Origin: a virus
IMG/VR virus record: IMGVR_UViG_3300010151_000008
Coordinates: 1 to 64,000 of that record
Reading direction: 5' to 3' (one strand)
Length of the DNA stretch: 64,000 bases
Below are positions 30,088 through 41,400 of the stretch, piece by piece (position 1 is the first letter of the stretch; each line of letters begins with the position of its first letter). A program made the position numbers and the translations under genes. The notes under the pieces are model-generated. The model did not search any database and was not told where the DNA came from. It saw nothing but the letters and a program-made list of their open reading frames with translations.

Positions 30088-31302
30088 GTGGCCAAGAAGA
30101 AAAAAAGTCGTATCAATCAGATGCGTTATGGGGAGATGAATTTTTTAGGGTCTGCCTATGGTAAATCAACTTTTGACCCAAGCCGCGTAGATATTATAAG
30201 TGTTTTACAGGGAAGCAACACCGATTATTATACTGCCAATGTAATCGCCGGGAAGCGACGTTGGAATGCTATCGTACTGAGATCCACTCAACAAACGCAT
30301 GCTACAGTTTCTTCAGAATTCCAGAGATCCTATACCGTTTTTGAGCGGGGAAATGAAGATGGCGAATTTGTACATTTTACATATAAGATTTATATAGCTG
30401 AGCTAGACGGTTTTAAGAAAATCCCTGAAAAGTTCTCGTCTAATTCAGAGGACGCCGGCCTGGTAAACTTATGCCGAGACGCGCTAGCGCCCCTAGGTCA
30501 ATCATATGGCAAGATAGATTATGGTACGCCCGTCGAGGTGGTCTTTGCCGACCAAGAAAAGTTAAGACACCCAACAATTGTAGATGTCCACTGGAATCGA
30601 AGGATTTCATTGCAGAGCGGAGTGCAGCCCCTGTGGACCACGTCAGGCCCCCGAGTGACGGTAGCATCCCCCCACGAGGGCGCCCTACCAGAGGATACCG
30701 GACCCCCCATTCCCGGTCGCGCAGGTCAGGTTCGGAACGGAAAGGCCTTCTACGACGACCTCGGCCGTGCTGGAATAGAGTGTGAGGCGTTGCGCCATGG
30801 AATTTTGGTTAACGTTAAAAATGAGTCAAGATTTGATCCTAGCGTCCCGGGTGACTCCATTCAGCGCTTGGGCGCCCCAGGAAAGCCGGGAGGTATAAAA
30901 ACAGATTACCCGGGCAACCCCGACGCACCATGGCCAAAACTACCCACAAAACTTTATGCTTCCTACGGCCTGTTTCAAATGAACATCGGCCGATCCGACG
31001 CCCTGGGCTGGCAGATGTTAGAATATTACAATTTGACCGATGCTGACAACGACGCCAAATTGGATATTTTGACCGGCGAAAAGGGATATGATAAGCAAAT
31101 AGAATTTATGGTTCATAAGCTAGAGACAAATTATCCTTCGGTCCTCGATTGTTCTAGGTATAAAACTTCACAGCAATATCACGATTTCTGGCTTGAGCAG
31201 ATCGAAAATCCCTCTAAGACTGAGGCCATCGGTCACCGCAACAGACGTAAAGGACTCTTTAAAAGAACCCTTAGAGGACTCGGTTTTGAACCGATCGAAT
31301 AA
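30088..31302 (+). CDS. Baseplate hub paralog 1, C-terminal lytic transglycosylase domain
   Basis: The product has 404 residues and starts at GTG. Residues 1-175 (INQMRYGEMN, FDPSRVDIISVL, KRRWNAIVLRSTQQ, FQRSYTVFERG, YGTPVEVVFADQEKLRHPTI) are shared with the next two genes. After a Gly/Pro linker, NVKNESRFDP near residue 250 and YASYGLFQMNIG are the ESxFxP and GLFQ motifs of SLT-type lytic transglycosylases, with the catalytic Glu near residue 249. The protein probably sits at the tail tip and cuts peptidoglycan at entry. It plays a role similar to T4 gp5, but with a transglycosylase. Confidence 0.85.
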   Translation: MAKKKKSRINQMRYGEMNFLGSAYGKSTFDPSRVDIISVLQGSNTDYYTANVIAGKRRWNAIVLRSTQQTHATVSSEFQRSYTVFERGNEDGEFVHFTYKIYIAELDGFKKIPEKFSSNSEDAGLVNLCRDALAPLGQSYGKIDYGTPVEVVFADQEKLRHPTIVDVHWNRRISLQSGVQPLWTTSGPRVTVASPHEGALPEDTGPPIPGRAGQVRNGKAFYDDLGRAGIECEALRHGILVNVKNESRFDPSVPGDSIQRLGAPGKPGGIKTDYPGNPDAPWPKLPTKLYASYGLFQMNIGRSDALGWQMLEYYNLTDADNDAKLDILTGEKGYDKQIEFMVHKLETNYPSVLDCSRYKTSQQYHDFWLEQIENPSKTEAIGHRNRRKGLFKRTLRGLGFEPIE

Positions 31303-31304
31303 CA

Positions 31305-32501
31305 ATGTCTACTAAAAAAACAGCTCTGAAAGATATCCGCCATGGCGAAATGAATGCTTTAGAAGCACCTTCAACGCAGCCTAGATTTGATCCCTCCCGT
31401 GCGCAGGTTGTTGACGTAATGAGAAACAACATATCAAACCATTATACGGCCAACACCATCAAGGGCAAAAGACGATGGAACGCGATTGTTCTTAAGAGCA
31501 CACAGCAAAAGTATGCGCACGTTGCGTCTGAATTTCAAAGAACCTATACGTCCTACGAGAGGGGCAATAGTGATGGTGAATTTACACACTTTACATATAA
31601 AATATTTATAGCAGAGCTTGATAGCTTTAAGAAGCTCCCTGAAGACTTTAGGAATAGCGGGCCCAGCGCTGGCTTACTTAATTTATGCCGAGATGCCATA
31701 TCTCCTTTGGGGAAGAGTTGGGGCAAGATAGATTATGGTACCCCGGTCGAAGTTGTATTTGAAGACCAGGAGAGACTCCGTACTCCAATTATTACAGACG
31801 TACATTCTAATCGACGCATTGCTCTTAAGGGTGAAAAAAGCGCACAAGGACTTTTCCTTACGTCTCCGCGGATCGCGCGCGAATCAGCCGGAGGATCTGC
31901 AACTGTTGGTAGCCGTACGGTAACAGACTGCAACGAAACTGATTTTGGAGCTTTAAAGAATGTTGATACGTGGCCAAAAAGATGGCGCTCAAAGTGGCGT
32001 GCAATGGAAAAGGCTTCCCGAGCCACCCGAATGGATACGGCCTATAATTATTTTATAAACAAGGATTATAGTGCCGCGGCTAGCGCAGGTATAGTGGGTG
32101 GTTTGATACAAGAGTCATCAGTTAGCCCGGACGCTTGCAATAAGACCGATAAAGATTATTGCGTGGCATACGGTATTGCGCAGTGGACCTCTGAGCGCCA
32201 AAAGAGATTGAAAGAAAAATATCCTAATACCTACAATACACTAAATTCTCAACTAGACTGGTTATACTACGAGCTATCCCAAGGGAGGGAACAAAAAGCC
32301 GGCAGGCTGTTGTCTGCTGCCACCACGTTAGGAGAGGCTGTATATGGGGCTGCCAATTTTGAGAGATTTAGTGGCTATAAGAGCGGTCAACAAGGAATTT
32401 ATACGAACTGTCCTGATTTTGGAAGAGGGCACGAATGGGGCGGCCGCGCCTATTATTCGGTTGGGGTTTACGAACGACACAATAGTTCCGCGGGAGTTTA
32501 A
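31305..32501 (+). CDS. Baseplate hub paralog 2, C-terminal tail-lysozyme domain
   Basis: The product has 398 residues. The first 170 match paralog 1 (DIRHGEMNALE, FDPSRAQVVDVM, KRRWNAIVLKSTQQ, YGTPVEVVFEDQERLRTP). After a linker, AASAGIVGGLIQESSVSPDA near residue 265, VAYGIAQWTSERQKRL and SQLDWLYYEL follow the tail lysozyme (Phage_lysozyme2) pattern, where the Glu in QES is catalytic. It probably cuts glycan chains by a hydrolytic route different from its neighbour. It starts three bases after the preceding stop. Confidence 0.85.
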   Translation: MSTKKTALKDIRHGEMNALEAPSTQPRFDPSRAQVVDVMRNNISNHYTANTIKGKRRWNAIVLKSTQQKYAHVASEFQRTYTSYERGNSDGEFTHFTYKIFIAELDSFKKLPEDFRNSGPSAGLLNLCRDAISPLGKSWGKIDYGTPVEVVFEDQERLRTPIITDVHSNRRIALKGEKSAQGLFLTSPRIARESAGGSATVGSRTVTDCNETDFGALKNVDTWPKRWRSKWRAMEKASRATRMDTAYNYFINKDYSAAASAGIVGGLIQESSVSPDACNKTDKDYCVAYGIAQWTSERQKRLKEKYPNTYNTLNSQLDWLYYELSQGREQKAGRLLSAATTLGEAVYGAANFERFSGYKSGQQGIYTNCPDFGRGHEWGGRAYYSVGVYERHNSSAGV

Positions 32502-32508
32502 ATAGGTA

Positions 32509-32562
32509 ATGTCCATCAAAAAGACAGTGGCCACGATGGTGTGGCGGAGGTACACAAGCTAA
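32509..32562 (+). CDS. 17-residue leader-like peptide coupled to hub paralog 3
   Basis: ATG 32509 to TAA 32560-32562 encodes MSIKKTVATMVWRRYTS, and the stop overlaps the next ATG (TAATG). Its start is like the N-terminus of paralog 2 (MSTKKTALKD), so it may be a remnant or may serve only to bring ribosomes to the next start. No conservation evidence is available. Confidence 0.25.
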   Translation: MSIKKTVATMVWRRYTS

Positions 32563-33977
32563 TGGTTATCAAGCTAGATAAGATTACTCAGATGCGTTAT
32601 GGCCAGATGAATGAGCTGGTTGACCCCATCGCTCAACGACGATTTGATCCGAGCCGAGTGGAGATGGTTAGTGCACTCCGCTCTAACAATATTGATCGCT
32701 ACGTGGCAGATGTTATAGAGGGAAAGGAACGCTGGAACGCGATTGTTTTGTCGAGCACGCCACAGAATTATGCACACGTGGCGTCTGAGTTTCAACGAAC
32801 ATATTCTGCTTTTGAAAGACAAGACGGGGAATTTACACACCACACTTATAAAATTTTTATAGCTGAGCTAGATTCCTTTAAAAAGTTGCCCGACAAGTTT
32901 TCTCGTAGCGACAATCCGGATGCAGGACTGCTTAACTTATGTCGGACTGCTATCGCGCCTCTTGGCCAAGGGTGGGGCAAGATAGACCACGGAACCCCGG
33001 TGGAGGTGGTTTTTGAAGATCAGGAAAGACTAAGAAGTCCAATAATTGTAGACGTACACTGGAACAGGAGAATGCCTTTAGAGGCGGGTAAGACGGCGAC
33101 GTGGTCTGCAGCCGCCCCCCGTGTAACGGTGCCCACTAACGATAATTTAAAACAAGCGCCCCCACCGGTGATCGAAGGCTGCGACAACTATTTTATACCA
33201 TCAAGAGCTGGAGCGAACAAGTCGAGGGTCTTGGCCCTCGGGGCCTCTTTTGCGTCGGGCAAGCAAACTTGGGCTGGCCATGAGAGATTAAATCGCAAAC
33301 CTAGTGGAAATTTAGATCTGGACAGGGTGGCAAAGGGGAGTATGCTATTGGCCGGAGGGAAGAAATCAATACTTGCTCATCTGCAGGCAAACGTCAATTC
33401 GGGATGTATAAAGGCAGAAGACTATGACTCAGTAATAATATTTGGTGGCGCTAACGGAATGACGGACAGAAAAGAAAATCAATGGGAGATGGGTCTTAAA
33501 AAACTTTTAACATACGTACGAGATGAGATGGGGATTCAATACAGATATGTTGTAACCCTCCATGGCTGGTATGGCTGGAGAGACACGAGGAGAAAACTGG
33601 CCGATAAGGACAGCGGACTCCCTGATGACCCGAGCACACCAGATGTTGATGAATCAAAGGAGGAAGTTTGGGCGAGCGGCTGGAAAGAACCTAAAAGAAA
33701 AAAAGTAGCGGAGTGGACACTGAAGTATAACAACGACATCATCGCAGCCGAGGGTGACCTCATTACTGGCGTCTTAAGGTGGAGCAAGGACGCGACCGCC
33801 ACTAACGAGACTGGAAGCGAAGACATAGGCGAGATTATTCCAATAGGAGAACCAGGAGGACCTCGCGACTGGTTCCGAAAACCATGGGCCAGCAGCGATG
33901 GCTTACATCCCAGTGAGGCAGGCCACAAGGAAATTGCGCGCCGTCTTCGCGCGATGGGGATCCCAGGTCTAAAGTGA
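32562..33977 (+). CDS. Baseplate hub paralog 3, C-terminal SGNH-hydrolase domain
   Basis: The start chosen is ATG 32562 (MVIKLDKITQMRYGQMNEL), which matches the paralog N-termini; GTG 32541 upstream is less likely. The product has 471 residues. Residues 1-190 match the other two paralogs. The C-terminal part has VLALGASFASG (GDS-like nucleophile loop with Ser), VIIFGGANG (block with Asn) and DGLHPSEAGHKEIA (DxxH dyad), the SGNH/GDSL pattern. It should remove ester-linked groups from cell-surface glycans or peptidoglycan. The catalytic Ser position in GASF rather than GDS is unusual. Confidence 0.82.
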   Translation: MVIKLDKITQMRYGQMNELVDPIAQRRFDPSRVEMVSALRSNNIDRYVADVIEGKERWNAIVLSSTPQNYAHVASEFQRTYSAFERQDGEFTHHTYKIFIAELDSFKKLPDKFSRSDNPDAGLLNLCRTAIAPLGQGWGKIDHGTPVEVVFEDQERLRSPIIVDVHWNRRMPLEAGKTATWSAAAPRVTVPTNDNLKQAPPPVIEGCDNYFIPSRAGANKSRVLALGASFASGKQTWAGHERLNRKPSGNLDLDRVAKGSMLLAGGKKSILAHLQANVNSGCIKAEDYDSVIIFGGANGMTDRKENQWEMGLKKLLTYVRDEMGIQYRYVVTLHGWYGWRDTRRKLADKDSGLPDDPSTPDVDESKEEVWASGWKEPKRKKVAEWTLKYNNDIIAAEGDLITGVLRWSKDATATNETGSEDIGEIIPIGEPGGPRDWFRKPWASSDGLHPSEAGHKEIARRLRAMGIPGLK

Positions 33978-34034
33978 TAGAAGAAGAGCAGATGATGACC
34001 TCGCGTTAAAAGTTCAACAAGAAGATAATTATAT

Positions 34035-34100
34035 ATGATGCCAACGTTAAAAGAATATTATAGACAGAAAGAGGATAGAAATGGCCGACGACCCCACTAG
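34035..34100 (+). CDS. Very short possible peptide in the gap after the hub genes
   Basis: The 103 bases between paralog 3 and the spike-like gene contain one 21-residue frame, MMPTLKEYYRQKEDRNGRRPH, that overlaps the next gene's start. There is no clear ribosome site. It is listed because nothing else is seen in the gap. Confidence 0.15.
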   Translation: MMPTLKEYYRQKEDRNGRRPH

Positions 34101-35397
34101 AACATCAGCCGAGATAGCACAATCTCTAGCTTATTATGACCCTACTTCGGGCCCCCCGATTATTCCCCCCGATCCATCTTCTCCCGATGGTGAGATTCTT
34201 TATGGCGAACTGGGAGATGAGCGTAGAGAAAGTTATAATAACTACGCCATGGATCTCGATCAATATGATCGGCAGCTGGAACAGTACGAGGAATATTTAA
34301 CCTCTCAGCAAGATCCTGGTTCTGCTAATCCTGCGATGTCACCCGGGGCGATTACCGCCGCAGCCGGTGCGCTTGGTCTGCCCGACCCTCCAGGCCTCCC
34401 CAGTTCGGGCCCCCCCGCCCCCGGCGCGTCGTCCTTGGGGCCCGTGCAACAAAAACCAGCTGTAGATTTGGGAGACCCCCTTGAGGCCGAGTCATTTGAG
34501 AAGATGTCTTTGCCGGATCAGATTGCTTTTTCGGGTATTGGAGGTTCCAAGCGCCGCGGCGTAGACGTCCCCAAATTTATTAAGACGCCTGCAGAAAAAG
34601 TTTTAGACAATGGAAATGCTTTTATTGTTTTGGGGGTCGACCGAAGTGGTAATCCGTTTGAGGGCTATGGTGGACTGGGAAACACTCATTGTGCGGCGAT
34701 TGATATTGTTGCCGGCCGCATGGGCGCCCGCGCTAGAAGCAGAGATGATAGCAAACCTTTTCCGAAGCCGGTGTGGACCAACGTTGGTTTTATTGCCGAC
34801 GCTGCGCGCGTATATATTTCTCAAAAGTCAAATGTGGATGCATATTTTGGCCTGGCAGCCGGCACAGTAGGGAATACATCATATGAATCGCCTCGGTCCA
34901 CTGTCGCTCTCAAAGCCGACACTATTCGAATCATTGGCCGAGAAGGGATCAAGCTGGTGACCAATACGGATACTCAAAATTCTCAAGGCGGTGTTGTACA
35001 TGGCTCTCCCGGTATTGACTTGATAGCAAATAACAATGATGAGGACATGCAGCCGCTTGTGAAGGGTAACAATTTGATAGAGGCACTTAAAGAAATATTA
35101 AAACTAATTGACGATCTTCGCGACCTATTTAATAACTTTGTTAGCTATCAAAAAGATCTGAATCGAACGTTAATGACGCATAGCCACTATTCTCCATTTT
35201 ACGGAGCGGCTACGAGCCCGGATCCACAAGTGATTCGACAGGCTACCCAATTTTTGATCGATACTGTTAGAAACGTAGAACTGGGCGCCCAGAACCACAT
35301 GATGAATTCAGTTGGAATTTCAATGAATTATTTAGAACTTCCTCTGCCAGGAAAAGACAGCACTTACATAAATAGTACCAACAACCACACGAATTAA
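34081..35397 (+). CDS. Putative tail-spike / baseplate central protein
   Basis: The product has 438 residues. The first 130 are Pro/Gly-rich and disordered-looking. Residues 140-320 form a compact region, and the segment VALKADTIRIIGREGIKLVTNT with VHGSPGIDLIANN has the short repeated strands seen in beta-helical needle proteins and gp5-type C-termini. The end has a helical stretch (LIEALKEILKLIDDLRDLF) and a HSHYSP motif that may bind metal. It follows the hub genes, so a puncturing spike or hub cap is likely. Confidence 0.65.
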   Translation: MADDPTRTSAEIAQSLAYYDPTSGPPIIPPDPSSPDGEILYGELGDERRESYNNYAMDLDQYDRQLEQYEEYLTSQQDPGSANPAMSPGAITAAAGALGLPDPPGLPSSGPPAPGASSLGPVQQKPAVDLGDPLEAESFEKMSLPDQIAFSGIGGSKRRGVDVPKFIKTPAEKVLDNGNAFIVLGVDRSGNPFEGYGGLGNTHCAAIDIVAGRMGARARSRDDSKPFPKPVWTNVGFIADAARVYISQKSNVDAYFGLAAGTVGNTSYESPRSTVALKADTIRIIGREGIKLVTNTDTQNSQGGVVHGSPGIDLIANNNDEDMQPLVKGNNLIEALKEILKLIDDLRDLFNNFVSYQKDLNRTLMTHSHYSPFYGAATSPDPQVIRQATQFLIDTVRNVELGAQNHMMNSVGISMNYLELPLPGKDSTYINSTNNHTN

Positions 35398-35401
35398 TAT
35401 T

Positions 35402-38400
35402 ATGGCACGCACACCCAAGATAATAAGCAAATGGACGAGCAAAGAAACTGGTGTTGCTTATACGCAGTTTAATAAATCAAAAGTAGCAGTACAGACACAG
35501 TATACCACAGCAGATGAAATTGAACAAAACACTGAGGCGATTCTTGAACTGGGCGCCCTTGCTCTTATGCGCTATTATTTCCCCGGCTCTTGGTATCAGG
35601 TAGCTGCAGGGGTCCAGGGTGACACATATGGAAGTCTACTTTTTAGTAATTTATTAGACAAGCTTACGGTCTCGGCTACCGATTTTAATAGCCGGCCTAA
35701 GATGGGGCTTCGTGTTTTGGTGGCGTGCTCTATTGATTTGACAGATGAGGAAGAGACTGCCGAGATAATTCCTCCCGAGAGTGGCCCGCCAGCTGATTTA
35801 GAGTTAGCATTGGATTATTATCTTTCTACTGGGTCGACTGATATCAAAAAAGTTTCGAGTACCGGCCGATCTATGACATTTTCAGCGGACACCCTCAACG
35901 AAAACCTGAAATTGATTGGCGCCGCTTTTACTAAATATCATAAACAACATCGTTTTTTTAATGGGCAGATTAAGCCTTCAATAAATTTTTTAAAGGAATT
36001 TGATCTTATATCAAGTTCAATTCATGCCATTCTGCGTCTGGCTGCCCAGAACTATATTGACACAGGTATTCACTCAGGTACAACATTTAAAGTTGATTTT
36101 AATGGTGATTATTCTATTGTAAATATAAAAGCCATAACTCCTGAAGGGCGCTACCTATCTCTTCCTGTGGGGTTGCTGCCGTCTTTGGGCGCCGCAGCGT
36201 TGTCTTCAAGACAAACTAATGTTTATCTGGCGTCTTTTAAAGATATATTAATCAAGTTAAGAACTCGGGGCCCGACTCAAGATTCTTATGCCAACTTTAT
36301 TAATTTTATAAAACAAGTATCCTCCCTCGGCCCGACTAAATACAAAATTAATTATTCGGGGCCGTCCCGAACCGCCGATGCCGGCGCTACCGCGGCTGCT
36401 ACCGCCACCCAAGGAACGGCAGCCGCAACCGGCACTGCTACTGGGGTGGATCCAGATGGCCCCCCAAACGCAGAACTTGGTCTGACTCCGGAGGAGAAAG
36501 AGAAACAAGAAAAGGTTATAACTCCCAAAGAGGCGGCAGAAATTCTCGAACAACAGATGAAAAAGGTCGACAAGGCCGCCCAAGAGGTCTCTAAAGAAGT
36601 TGGCAAGAAGTTGCGCGAGTTACAGGGTACCGAAGGTTTTCAAATATTCACGATGATCATCAATCGGATAGGGATTGATTCTCTTGTAAAGGAGGGGCTC
36701 CTTTGTATGCTCTTCGGAGTTGATTTTAGTATACCCGATCTTTATTCTGACATAAGAGATATGCTTTCCGCTGGCGATGGACTTTTTAGTAAGCCAAAGA
36801 CAGGCGCCCTTGTGGGCTTTGATATTCCTAAAGTGGACATGAAGTGGGAAATTTTTAAGATTACGGGAAACATTCAGCCGATGATCAAGAAGGCTCTTTT
36901 GGATGCCGTCTTCGGCGCAGTACGAGGGATCCTTGAAGCCGTTACAGAATTAATTCGCGAACAATGTGAAGCTCGCGATACCGGCAATTTTGGCGACATA
37001 GACCTTGCTAGCCTATTACAAGATAAGCCGGCCGGCGGTACTGGACTACTTGGTGATGGTTCTGGGCCTAATGGTTGTTTTTCTGAATTCGGCTTACCTC
37101 CAACGTCAGGGAACAATTTTCTTTCCCAGGTATCTCAAATCTTGACCCCGATCGAGGCATGCCAGCTTTTGACGGGGTCAGCCTCGGCCGCTGTTATGTC
37201 CGCGGTCCAAAATTTCATTCAAAATTATTCTAGCGCTACAATACAAAACGCTCTTGGGTCGCCCTCTGAAATAGCCGCCTTCTTTTTATGTATAGGGGAC
37301 CAACTCGATGTAAACGATCTTTGTCGGGAAGCTGCCGAGCGCGATATAATCCCCAACGCAGAGGAAATTTGTATTACAGGTGGGGACATTTTAGATGCTG
37401 TGGGTCAACATAATGTTAACACTCTTCTCGATATGCTTAAGGATGGCATCGCGGTGGAAATGCCAGAGATCAACTTACAGTGCCCCGACTCCGAGAACTA
37501 TATTCCCAACCCCTTTGTTGATCGATCGATCCCACAGTTAATGAGCGCTCTAATAGAGTCAATAGCCGCCAGCTTTTATTTCGCGGCCGACGGCACGAAG
37601 GCGGTTCTTTTGAGATCGCAGTTGGGACAGAATGCTACAGCAAATGCTTTGTTAGAGGCTTGCTTAAGCGAGTCAGGTTCAATGCCGGCCTCCGAGGCTC
37701 GCGGCGGAGCTGGCGCCACTCCCGGTGATATTATTGCTATGATCAGTGAGGGCATCCAGGAAGTAGTGTCAACAGACCTTAACGCTGCGTCCGATGCATG
37801 CGGTATCACCTTGGGAGAAATATTCCGAGGAACAGACGATCTAGCCGAGGTATTGGCAACATTTCAAGATGTCATAGAAAACTTTGATTTCTCGGCTTTG
37901 GGAGACATGTCCGCACAGTTGGGCTCGAACGCAAGCGATTTGGCCGCGGCGCAGTTGAGACTCGACTTTCCAGAGGGTTATAAAGAGGATTTCTTAGAAT
38001 TTATTCCTACGGCTATCAAGACTGAACTCTATAATGGCAACTATTTGTACAATTTCAACACAGCCTATCAATCTCCAGCTTTTCATGTAGAAGCGGAGGG
38101 ACCGCCATTCACGTATACGCTCGACGATGGAGACGACGACGGCGACGGCACCCCTAACTACGACGACCGCGACGAAGGCGGCACCGGCGAACCGCACGAG
38201 AACTACGATATGCACGCTCTGCAGAATGCTGCCGACGCCGCGCAGCACGCCGCCATGGCCCGGACTCGATACACGACCACCTTCGCACTCCCAGCTGAGG
38301 GATATCAGGCCAATGCAAATGCAGCTCAGATGCAAGAAGAGTTAGAAGCCATAGAGGAATGGGAATTCAATCATGGTAACTCTAATATGATAGGACAATC

Positions 38401-41400
38401 GAGGCACTTTGAAGAGTGGCTGAAGGGAAACCGGCAAGGTGACCTTTGGTGGGAGGAAGGCCAGCAGGACTGGTGGTCTCCCGAGGGCTATTCGTGGTAT
38501 CAGTGGTTTAAGCTTTGGGCCGAGCAAAGAATTGAGCGCGATGAGGAACAAGGGCCTGATTGGTGGATGCGGTCGACCTTAGCCCTCCCGGCTGATACGC
38601 GTGGCGCGCTCCCCGGGTTTGGCAATAAACAGCTATTAGGTCCGGGGTATGGGCCCGAAGATCCGCAGCCGGAGGTGGATGGCTACCAGCAAGGCTGGTG
38701 GGATATGTACCGTGCCCCAGAGCGCTGGGCCACAGCGACGCAAGCAGAAATACGCGCAGACGAGAGAGTGTGGAAAATATATCAAACGCTGTTCTCGCCA
38801 TGGCTCCGTGCCAATCCAGACGACTCCATTTTGGCCGGCGAATGGGACTACGGCGAGGTCTGGTGGATCGCAAATATTCCATTTGAGTATGTCCCCCGAC
38901 CTCCCGGCCCGGGTGGCGGTGGCCCTCAGCCAATTGCTCACATCGGGCGGTCTACGATGTTCGGTGCACCCGAAGGGATAGGTGGCCGCTCTGCCGGCTT
39001 CTCTGCTGGAACTGGAATAAAATTCCTGTTCCGGAAAGAATATGCGATTCAAAAGTATGAGAGCATTCATTTCCCGAGTTTTCAAGAAGTAACAGAAGAT
39101 AACCAGAATATATTTGTTGCCAGCGCCCCTGTGGCCTTTCGTGGAGAGATTCCTTTTATAGAGGGGCGTCAGGGACTGCAGACGACTACTGCAACAGAAT
39201 TGTATGCCGTGAACCAATCCGCGCACGGATCGGTAATTTCTCCAGATAGAATCGCAGAACGCGACGCCAATCCAGCGCGCGGCCTTTTTGCTGACATAAT
39301 CCACTCAGCATTCGCGAAAAATCTGCTAGAACACGGGAATAGTGACCTAGCCGCGGCCGCGAGGGTCACAGCCGCCGGCGGCGAATACACCTCCGGCATC
39401 TTGGCCGAATTCTATAACAACCTAGAACACCAATATTATTATGCAGCCATGGCCGGAACTATGAAGCAAATGAGTGCTTACATAGTGAAAAATGGTGCAT
39501 TTACACTTGATAGAGTACTTAAGATCCTGGTGGTTCCGGAGAGTGCTAACGATGCTACAGAACAGTTGGGAGATCTACTAGATTTCAAAAAGCTTGTTCG
39601 TGAAGTGCAGGATGAATATGTAGATGCTATTTGCTACGACGGTCTTAGTCAAGACGAGGTTTTGATTAATTCGCTTGTGTACGGAGCTATAGAACTATTT
39701 TTACAAGTGCATCTGGTTGAGTTTTATTTACAAAATGTGTTTGTTTTGTCGGCATTTGATTTAGACGGGCTGTACGAACTAGAATTGGTGATGGCATATA
39801 TTTCTTCCTCCATACAAAATACGATTGCTACTTTTTTGCAGGGGATAAGTGCCTCAGGGGCCCAGTATAATTTGTTTGAAACGAATTTTCAAGATGCGGT
39901 AGTGGAGCATGTTAGCAGAAAAATTATACGCGACGGCGGCGCTCCTATCGATGGTGAGATTCTGTCATCTTTGGGAATGTCAGAAGGCGATTTGGGAACC
40001 TACGAAGCTAGCATTAGATATCTTCTGGCTAAAAGGATGAAGGAATCCGCCCCAGCTGTATCTAAAATTATCTCCCAATGTTCACTTGGGTCTGTCGACG
40101 AAGTCTTCTTGAAGGCGGGAATTGGCATTTCTAAACCATTTTTGAAAGGCCTAGGAGCCGATTGGGGACTTAGTTCTACTAGTCGATATCTAGTAGCATC
40201 GCCAGGTGATCGGGATCTTGGGTTTACCGAGGAAGATGCTCAAATTATTGCCTATGGTGGATTTAGATTTGAGAAAATAATTAGATTCACACCGCATACA
40301 TCCGGATATTACGGAGGCTCTGAGGAAAATCCAGATGTACACCTAAGGGTGGACAAGGAGCTGGGAACCATTGCAGGGGGCAATTGGGTAGCTAACGACA
40401 CCTTTAAGATCGGCTCGGCCTATCACACCGATTCACCAATAACACAAAACTTTGTTTCATTGGACAAGCTAATTAGAGTTTTAGACGACCCCGCGGTTAC
40501 GGATAACATGACCATTCTGGGTAATCCAACGTTATATTATCGATTGGTATATTATGTTCCGATGCAAACTCGATCCGAGTATTCCGCCAACTCCTCCGGC
40601 GAAATAATTTTCGCGGACTCGGCAACTAAAAACCAAGAAATAATGGACACGATCGAGGCGTACTTCCTCGATGCTCGTGACGGAGATGACGCCATAGTGA
40701 GAGACACGCTCGATACCCTTATCAACGACCAAGCTTCATTTGTTCCGTTCTTGGTGGGCCCCGGCGGAGGGGACGCATCGATGTCGCACGCCGTCGCCGC
40801 GCCCGCATCGAGACAGAACATGACGATAGGAATTCCCATTTTAGAAGTTGAGTCGGGGGTAAATCTACCCAACAGTATGCGTCTTGATACTGATTCGAGC
40901 GCTCCCAAGCGGTACTGGGGCGCCCCCACAACGGGTGGATTATCGTTGATAAGGTCTTTGGCAGAAAAGGATTTCTTAGATGGAGATGTCGAGATCATCA
41001 TGAATGACGAGGTTGTGAAAGCACTGTTTAATAAGAGTCTGAGCAAAGATGTTATTCTGTCTACCCTCTTGTTTAATAATTTTTATCTAACAAAATCACA
41101 CTTTAGGGGAATCGATACGATCTTTAAGTCCTGCAAGGAATCGGTGGCCGCACTAATGATGCAAATACAGCAAGGCCGCGGCCTCCAGCCAGACGCTGGT
41201 GCAGCCGGCATCGCTCAAATACAGAATGCTTTAGCTAATCAAGGTCAGGGGGGAGGTAGTGACGATCCCAACGTGGCGGCCTATATCATAAAAGCTATAA
41301 TCCAAACTCCTTTTGATATCCTTAAGGGCTTAGCCGAGATAATGGATCCACATGTTGTTATAACCAAAATGATAAAAGATATAAGTGGTATGGTGATAAC

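Noticed and set aside
38508-39304. Long antisense frames opposite the 2144-residue gene
   Set aside because: They have no ribosome sites and no domain features, and they mirror the GC-rich coding strand, as expected for shadow frames.
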